10,564 nt of DNA, taken from Lutibacter sp. GTDB taxonomy: Bacteria > Bacteroidota > Bacteroidia > Flavobacteriales > Flavobacteriaceae. Where the stretch lies: positions 4,230-14,793 of the forward strand of contig DPCK01000141.1 in the NCBI GenBank assembly GCA_003516285.1, in the 5' to 3' direction. Made by a program: the position numbers and the translations under genes. Positions 5,763-10,564 of the stretch are shown here, piece after piece (within the stretch, counting starts at the first letter, position 1; each line of letters starts with the position of its first letter). The notes below the pieces were generated by a model. That model searched no databases, was not told where the DNA came from, and saw nothing but the letters and a program-made list of their open reading frames with translations.

Positions 5763-7178
5763 ATGAACAATTCCATCACAAACGATACCATTATTGCTTT
5801 GGCCACCTCATCGGGTGTTGGCGCCATTGCGGTTATTCGTTTATCGGGTGAAGATTCGATTGAAATTGTGAATCGGTTTTTTGCTTCCAAATTTGGCGTA
5901 AAAGATTTAAACAAGGTAAAATCACACACCATTCATTTGGGGAATATTGTTGACGGGAATCGGGTCATTGATGAAGTTTTGGTATCTGTATTTAAGAATC
6001 CGCATTCCTATACCGGTGAAAATGTGGTGGAAATAAGCTGTCACGGCTCTGTTTATATTCAGCAGGAAATACTGCAAATGTTTATTAAAAACGGCGTTCG
6101 AAGCGCCAATGCAGGCGAATTTACAATGCGCGCTTTTTTAAACGGCAAAATGGATTTGACCCAAGCCGAAGCAGTTGCCGATTTAATTTCTTCCAATTCC
6201 GCGGCCTCACATCAGGTGGCTTTGCAACAAATGCGCGGCGGTTTCAGCAATGAAATTAAGAATCTGCGCCAAGAATTGCTGAATTTCGCCAGTCTGATAG
6301 AACTGGAACTCGATTTTTCTGAAGAAGATGTTGAATTTGCCGACAGGGGGGAATTTAACCGACTGGTTGAAAAAATAAGTTCGGTGTTGAAAAGGCTGAT
6401 TGATTCCTTTTCTTTGGGAAATGTATTAAAAAACGGGATTCCGGTGGCGATTGTTGGCGAACCAAATGTGGGGAAATCGACTTTGTTGAATGCCTTGTTA
6501 AATGAGGAAAAAGCCATCGTGAGCCATATCGCAGGAACCACAAGAGACGCCATAGAAGACGAAATTGTCATAGACGGCGTTGCTTACCGCTTTGTGGATA
6601 CCGCAGGAATAAGAACGACAGAAGATATTGTTGAAAGTCTGGGCATACAAAAAACCTTTGAAAAAATTGAACAGGCGCAACTGGTTATTTACGTTTTCGA
6701 TTTGGAAAAAATTAAAAACGGCCAACTTTCACTTTCAGGAATTTTGGAAGAAATTAAAAAGATCAAAGACAACTATCCAGACAAACAATTGTTGATTATT
6801 GCGAATAAAGTTGATGTTGCCGATGCCAAATTGATCGAAAAAACAACCGAAGCTTTTCGGAATGTTTCGCTCCTGTTTTTATCGGCCAAAGAGAAAATCG
6901 GAATTCACGAACTCACCGCTACCCTCACCCATCTGGCCAACAAAGGCGCTTTAAGCAACAACGAAACCATTGTGAGCAATTCACGTCATTTTGAAGCATT
7001 AAACAACGCTTTAAAAGCCATTAAAGAAGTGCAAAAAGGTATTGACAACAACATCAGCGCCGACTTGTTTGCCATCGACATTCGTCAGGCATTGTTTCAT
7101 TTAGGAGAGATTACAGGCCAAGTCACCACCGAAGATTTGTTGGGGAATATTTTTGCGAACTTCTGCATTGGAAAGTAA
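5763..7178 (+). CDS. mnmE: tRNA uridine-5-carboxymethylaminomethyl(34) synthesis GTPase
   Basis: MnmE works with MnmG to install a carboxymethylaminomethyl (or aminomethyl) group on the wobble uridine of tRNAs, using a folate-derived methylene group. The 471-residue protein has the full architecture. An N-terminal folate-binding, dimerisation domain (about 1-120) contains DTIIALATSSGVGAIAVIRLSG. A helical domain is split around an inserted G domain with G1 GEPNVGKS (232-239), G2 GTTRD (258-262), G3 DTAG (279-282), G4 NKVD (348-351) and G5 SAK (374-376). The C-terminus FCIGK supplies the invariant cysteine expected in the active site. Length is normal and the gene is intact. The start at 5763 places the family sequence at the expected distance from the N-terminus, and a consensus -7 box ends five bases upstream. 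The conserved 3' end (7161-7178) resembles the trmE attachment site used by SGI1-type islands in enterobacteria. Confidence 0.97.
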   Translation: MNNSITNDTIIALATSSGVGAIAVIRLSGEDSIEIVNRFFASKFGVKDLNKVKSHTIHLGNIVDGNRVIDEVLVSVFKNPHSYTGENVVEISCHGSVYIQQEILQMFIKNGVRSANAGEFTMRAFLNGKMDLTQAEAVADLISSNSAASHQVALQQMRGGFSNEIKNLRQELLNFASLIELELDFSEEDVEFADRGEFNRLVEKISSVLKRLIDSFSLGNVLKNGIPVAIVGEPNVGKSTLLNALLNEEKAIVSHIAGTTRDAIEDEIVIDGVAYRFVDTAGIRTTEDIVESLGIQKTFEKIEQAQLVIYVFDLEKIKNGQLSLSGILEEIKKIKDNYPDKQLLIIANKVDVADAKLIEKTTEAFRNVSLLFLSAKEKIGIHELTATLTHLANKGALSNNETIVSNSRHFEALNNALKAIKEVQKGIDNNISADLFAIDIRQALFHLGEITGQVTTEDLLGNIFANFCIGK

Positions 7179-7190
7179 TTCATTAATACT

Positions 7191-7315
7191 TATTTGCTAA
7201 CTATCTCTATTTCTTGTATTTATATAATTATTTTATCACTTATTTGTTGCCAATAACCACTTTTTACGTTATATTTGTTGTCTATTTATTGCCCAATGTT
7301 TGATTTTGTTGTCCA
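7191..7315. repeat. Phased TATTTGTTGYC-like direct repeats in the mnmE-tolC convergent spacer
   Basis: The convergent gap 7179-7341 is AT-rich, and no protein-coding gene is recognisable in it. It contains TATTTGCTAA (7191), TATTTGTTGCCAA (7241-7253), TATTTGTTGTCTA (7272-7284), TATTTATTGCCCA (7283-7295) and ATTTTGTTGTCCA (7303-7315), all in the same direction. Start-to-start steps are 50, 31, 11 and 20 bases, near multiples of the 10.5-base helical turn, so the copies would face the same side of the DNA. Such arrays suit protein-binding sites, for example the arm sites of tyrosine recombinases, but no integrase gene is in the window. The first copy is weak. Confidence 0.5.
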
Positions 7316-7319
7316 TTTT

Positions 7320-7334
7320 TGAACAAAATGTTCA
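7320..7334. repeat. 15-base hairpin palindrome near the tolC stop
   Basis: TGAACA-AAA-TGTTCA is a perfect six-pair inverted repeat with a three-base centre, located 7 bases beyond the tolC-family stop. Neither strand has a T-tract immediately after it, so it is a poor intrinsic terminator. It could be an operator-like site or a 3' RNA hairpin for the minus-strand operon. Confidence 0.45.
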
Positions 7335-7341
7335 GCTAGTA

Positions 7342-8643
7342 TTAAAACATCAAATTCCCTGCAAATTCCTTTAGGCTGATTTCGGAAAGTTTTGCTTGGA
7401 ATTTCGCATTGCTGTAACGCACAATTGCGTTGATGTAATTGAGCTGTGCGGTGCGGAATTCAATAGTTGGTATGGTCCCAATCCTGAATTTTTCCATCGT
7501 GATATCGAGGTTTTCCTTGGCGATGGCCGCATTGCTTCTTTCTAGCTCGATCAAACTGATATTTGTTAAATAGGTTTGATAGGCGGTGCCCAGCTGTGAT
7601 GCCAACGTTTGACGTTGCTGCGAAATTTCTATCGTTGTATTTTCAAGCTGGATTTTGGCGATTTTTTCTTGCTGATTTTGGGTAAACCCGTCAAAAAGAT
7701 TCAGTCTTGCGCTAAATCCGTAGTTCCATCCGCGCGAGTTGGTGCTGGTGGTGAATCCCAAACTGGATTCCGATTCGCTAAAAACATATCCTGTGCTGGC
7801 GGTTATGGTTGGATAGCGTGCTGCCTTCACCTGTTTCAGCTGCAGGCGTGCAATATTGTTATTGATGATTTGTGCCTGCAACAAAGGATTCTGCTTTTGA
7901 GCCAAAGCTTCCAGTTCAGGTAAAAAAAGTTGCTCGGCCAAGGTTATTTCGTTGATCACGCTAAAATCGATTTTGGTGTCGCGCGCAAGGATTTCATTCA
8001 GCCGGATCTTGGTATTCGCAAACAATTCCTTTTGACGCAGGATGGTGGTCAAATCTGTGTTTAAATCAACTTTTGCATTCAACACTTCAAGTTTGGAAGC
8101 TTTACCGATCGTAAACCGGTTATCGGCAAGTTTTAACCGTTGTTCCGAAATTACAAGGGTGCTGTCTAACGCCACAAGCTGTTGTTGCTGCTGCACCAGA
8201 TCATAATAACCGATCATCACATCGCTTACTTTGGTGATTACCGCCTGTTTTAATTGGGCATCGCTCAGTTTTTCCTGTTCCTTCAACTGGCCATAGCGCG
8301 CAAACATTTTAAAACCATCAAATAGCGTCCAATCCATCACAACCCCATAATTAAGGCTGTTGTTTTTCGCGTTATCAAGTTCAACGGTGTTTCCGTCGGC
8401 GCGGGTTTGTGAACTGTTTTGGATGCTGTTATTGTTGTTTAAGGTAGCGCCGACCGATGGAAGCATTCCTGCATTCCCAACACTTACGCCAGTTTGATTA
8501 ATTTTTAGCTCGTTGACTGCAATCCTTATCTGGTAATTGTTTTCAAGGGCAATTTTCACTGCAGCTTCCACTGTCAGCAATTCCTGTGAATGGGCTGCTG
8601 AAGCGATAAAAAATAGCACAAAAAACGGAAGTAACTTATTCAT
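7342..8643 (-). CDS. TolC-family outer-membrane efflux channel
   Basis: Outer-membrane factor of a tripartite efflux pump; trimers form the channel from the periplasm to the outside. The 433-residue precursor begins MNKLLPFFVLFFIASAAHSQ, a clear signal peptide with probable cleavage after Q20 or nearby. Two homologous halves are visible, as the family expects: each has a TLFDG / NLFDG strand motif (WTLFDGFKMFARYGQLKEQ and ARLNLFDGFTQNQQEKIAK) followed by a long alpha-helical coiled-coil hairpin rich in Q, L and A. The coding frame is open further upstream to a TTG at 8667, but the ATG at 8643 gives the proper signal peptide. The start overlaps the stop of the permease gene by eight bases, implying one transcript and coupled translation. 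Substrates cannot be told from sequence. Confidence 0.93.
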   Translation of the reverse strand: MNKLLPFFVLFFIASAAHSQELLTVEAAVKIALENNYQIRIAVNELKINQTGVSVGNAGMLPSVGATLNNNNSIQNSSQTRADGNTVELDNAKNNSLNYGVVMDWTLFDGFKMFARYGQLKEQEKLSDAQLKQAVITKVSDVMIGYYDLVQQQQQLVALDSTLVISEQRLKLADNRFTIGKASKLEVLNAKVDLNTDLTTILRQKELFANTKIRLNEILARDTKIDFSVINEITLAEQLFLPELEALAQKQNPLLQAQIINNNIARLQLKQVKAARYPTITASTGYVFSESESSLGFTTSTNSRGWNYGFSARLNLFDGFTQNQQEKIAKIQLENTTIEISQQRQTLASQLGTAYQTYLTNISLIELERSNAAIAKENLDITMEKFRIGTIPTIEFRTAQLNYINAIVRYSNAKFQAKLSEISLKEFAGNLMF

Positions 8644-10564
8644 ATAATTGAATTTCAGGTTTGTCAAATTCCGGACGGTGTTTTTTGTCCCTGGACCACA
8701 TCAGGTACATCGCAGGAATTATAAATAAGGTTAAAACTAAGGAAAACATAGTGCCTCCAATAATGACAACCCCCATCCCTATCCTGCTTGTGGAAGCAGC
8801 ACCAAGGGCGATGGCGATTGGCAATGCGCCCAAAGCAATGGTAAGACTTGTCATCAAAATTGGCCTTAATCTGGTTTCGGCGGCTTGAAGGATGGCCTCA
8901 CGTTTTGGCATTCCCTGTTCGCGAAGCTGATTGGCAAATTCCACAATCAAAATCCCGTTTTTGGTTACCAGCCCTATGAGCATAACGGTACCAATCTGGC
9001 TAAAAATATTCCAGGTCTGCCCAAACAGCCAAAGGGAAAACAAGGCTCCCGCAACCGCCATCGGAACAGTAAGGATGATGATAAACGGATCTATAAAACT
9101 TTCGAACTGCGCCGCAAGGATTAAGAAAATAAGCAATAATGCCAGACCAAATGCGAACATCGTATTGGAACTGCTTTCCACAAAATCCCGCGATTCCCCG
9201 CCAAGATCGGTGGTAAAATTCTCGCCCAGCACTTTTTCCTTGATGCGTTCCATAGCATCTATCCCGTCGCTGATGCTTTTTCCGGGGGCAAGGCTGGCCG
9301 ATACAGTAGCACTCATATACCGGTTGTTGTGATATAATTGTGGCGGACTGCTTTGCTCTTCGGTAGTCACCAAATTGTCGAGCTGAATCAGCAATCCTTC
9401 ATTATTCCTGACAAACATAGAAGTTAAATCCATCGGGGCAGCACGGTCTTTCTTGTCAAATTGTCCCATCACCTGGTATTGCTTTCCGTTCATCAAAAAA
9501 TAGCCAAAACGTTGTCCGCTTAAAGAAAGCTGTAAAGTTTGCGCCACATCAAGCACAGAAACGCCCAAACTTTCTGCTTTTTCACGGTTGATGGTTACAT
9601 AAATTTCGGGTTTGTTGAATTTTAGGTTTAAATCGGTATTGGAAAAAGTGGGATCGTTTCCTGCTTCCTCCATAAATTCAGGAATTTTTTCCTGCAGTTG
9701 CTGAAAATTAGGCGCCTGAATAATATATTGGATTGGCATTCCACCTCTTCGACCTACTGATATGGTGGGTGATTCAGACACATTTACGCGTGCATTTGGA
9801 TACTGCTTTGTCCACTTCGTCAAATCGGCGGCAATTTCATGTTGTGTGCGTTCCCGTTCACTTGGGTTCACAAGGGCAATACGGACAAAGCCACTGTTTA
9901 CGGAAGAGGATCCAAAACCGGGAGAAGTAACCACAAGACTTACTTTCTTTTCAGGAATGGAATCGTTGATCAATTCGGTAAGCTCATTCATAAAGGCATC
10001 CATATAATCATAAGAAGCGCCTTCAGGCCCTGAAATACTTAAGCCAATATAACTTCTGTCATCATAAGGTGCTGTTTCTTTTTTCAGCAAGCTAAAAAAT
10101 ACGCCTATAATAATCAAACAAGCTACGAGAATAGGAAAACTCCACCATTTTTTATCAATAAATACACGAAGTGATTCGGCATAAGACGTATTCATTTTTA
10201 CAAAATACTTTTCGGTAAAATTGTAGAATTTAGACCTTTCCTGTTTTCCCGGCCTCATTAAATAAGCGTTCAGCATCGGTGTTAAAGTCAATGCCACAAA
10301 AGCGGAGATCAATACTGCGGAAGCCAGCACCACCCCAAATTCACGGAACAGCCTGCCCACAAATCCTTCAAGGAAAATTACTGGCAGAAACACCGCCGCA
10401 AGAGTTACCGAAATGGAAATTACCGCGAAAAAAATCTCGTTGGAGCCTTTTATGGAAGCTTCAATCGGATTCATTCCCTTTTCAACTTTTTTGAAAATAT
10501 TTTCGGTCACCACAATTCCGTCGTCCACCACAAGTCCCGTTGCCAGCACAATCGCAAGCAGCGT
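8636..10564 (-). CDS. RND efflux permease (HAE-1/AcrB-like), N-terminal part outside window
   Basis: Proton-driven inner-membrane pump subunit that exports drugs or other amphiphilic compounds through a TolC channel. The visible 642 residues are the C-terminal part; about 400 residues are missing beyond 10564, where the frame is still open. Residue numbers here count from the window edge. TM4 carries the proton-relay pair D14-D15 in GLVVDDGIVVTEN. The second large periplasmic loop spans roughly 155-465, with the family pattern GPEGASYDYM and GQRFGYFLMNGKQYQV. TM segments resume at about 468 (FAFGLALLLIFLILAAQFESF), and the TM10 relay lysine is K535 in LVTKNGILIVEFANQ. The last helices end at IIPAMYLMW with a short hydrophilic tail. 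These residues mark the hydrophobe exporter type, not the heavy-metal type, and the relay looks intact. It is first in a two-gene overlap with the TolC-family gene; the adaptor gene should lie upstream. The GTG at 10549 is internal. Confidence 0.96.
   Translation of the reverse strand, partial: TLLAIVLATGLVVDDGIVVTENIFKKVEKGMNPIEASIKGSNEIFFAVISISVTLAAVFLPVIFLEGFVGRLFREFGVVLASAVLISAFVALTLTPMLNAYLMRPGKQERSKFYNFTEKYFVKMNTSYAESLRVFIDKKWWSFPILVACLIIIGVFFSLLKKETAPYDDRSYIGLSISGPEGASYDYMDAFMNELTELINDSIPEKKVSLVVTSPGFGSSSVNSGFVRIALVNPSERERTQHEIAADLTKWTKQYPNARVNVSESPTISVGRRGGMPIQYIIQAPNFQQLQEKIPEFMEEAGNDPTFSNTDLNLKFNKPEIYVTINREKAESLGVSVLDVAQTLQLSLSGQRFGYFLMNGKQYQVMGQFDKKDRAAPMDLTSMFVRNNEGLLIQLDNLVTTEEQSSPPQLYHNNRYMSATVSASLAPGKSISDGIDAMERIKEKVLGENFTTDLGGESRDFVESSSNTMFAFGLALLLIFLILAAQFESFIDPFIIILTVPMAVAGALFSLWLFGQTWNIFSQIGTVMLIGLVTKNGILIVEFANQLREQGMPKREAILQAAETRLRPILMTSLTIALGALPIAIALGAASTSRIGMGVVIIGGTMFSLVLTLFIIPAMYLMWSRDKKHRPEFDKPEIQLYE

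Noticed and set aside
6212..6571. 119-codon minus-strand open frame inside mnmE, with overlapping frames at 6355 and 6498
   Set aside because: Antisense to conserved MnmE motifs, with a serine-rich, low-information translation.
8931..9332. 133-codon plus-strand open frame opposite the RND permease, and shorter ones at 8661, 8885, 9733, 9762, 9839 and 10279
   Set aside because: They lie wholly antisense to a well-supported RND gene and show no recognisable domains; they are by-products of its codon use.
10549..10564. GTG at 10549 as the start of the RND permease
   Set aside because: The frame continues to the window edge as TLLAI before VLATGLVVDD, which is the middle of TM4; the true start is outside the window.

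Overview
The window looks like chromosomal DNA from a member of the Bacteroidota, most likely Flavobacteriaceae. The evidence is low-GC DNA with very AT-rich intergenic spacers, TAnnTTTG-type promoter elements, no clear Shine-Dalgarno sites, and proteins of flavobacterial style (a DnaX opening MEHFVVSARKYRP and lacking the zinc-binding cysteines, and a DUF4268-like protein). The assignment rests on sequence character and recalled families; no search was run. I see no complete mobile element, CRISPR array, tRNA or rRNA.

Layout. (1) 1-2291, plus strand: the C-terminal end of a long-chain fatty acyl-CoA ligase, followed by a complete paralogue of the same family with a plausible promoter of its own. 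(2) 2431-4140, plus: dnaX, the DNA polymerase III clamp-loader subunit. It carries an A10 run exactly where a short gamma form would end, with stop codons close by in both shifted frames. (3) 4141-4441: a gene-free spacer packed with repeats (CGCAAAG-type units, a GGCA tetranucleotide run, and a foldable GCGTT...AACGC element). (4) 4442-7178, plus: miaE (tRNA position 37 hydroxylation), a small DUF4268-like gene, and mnmE (tRNA position 34 modification). They are separated by palindromes, a terminator-like hairpin and a promoter that may make mnmE leaderless. (5) 7179-7341: an AT-rich convergent spacer with directly repeated TATTTGTTGYC-like motifs spaced at near multiples of the DNA helical turn, starting just after a conserved mnmE 3' end that is a known integration target in other bacteria. 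(6) 10564-7342, minus: an RND-family inner-membrane efflux permease (5' end outside the window) whose stop overlaps the start of a TolC-family outer-membrane channel gene, forming an efflux operon.

The plus-strand genes are housekeeping: lipid activation, replication and tRNA modification. Two tRNA anticodon-loop modification genes flank the small uncharacterised gene. The minus-strand pair supplies two of the three parts of a tripartite efflux pump; the adaptor gene is expected upstream, beyond position 10564.

I did not find a clear new multi-gene system. The items most worth testing are the dnaX slippery run, the phased repeats after mnmE, and the structured repeat in front of miaE.
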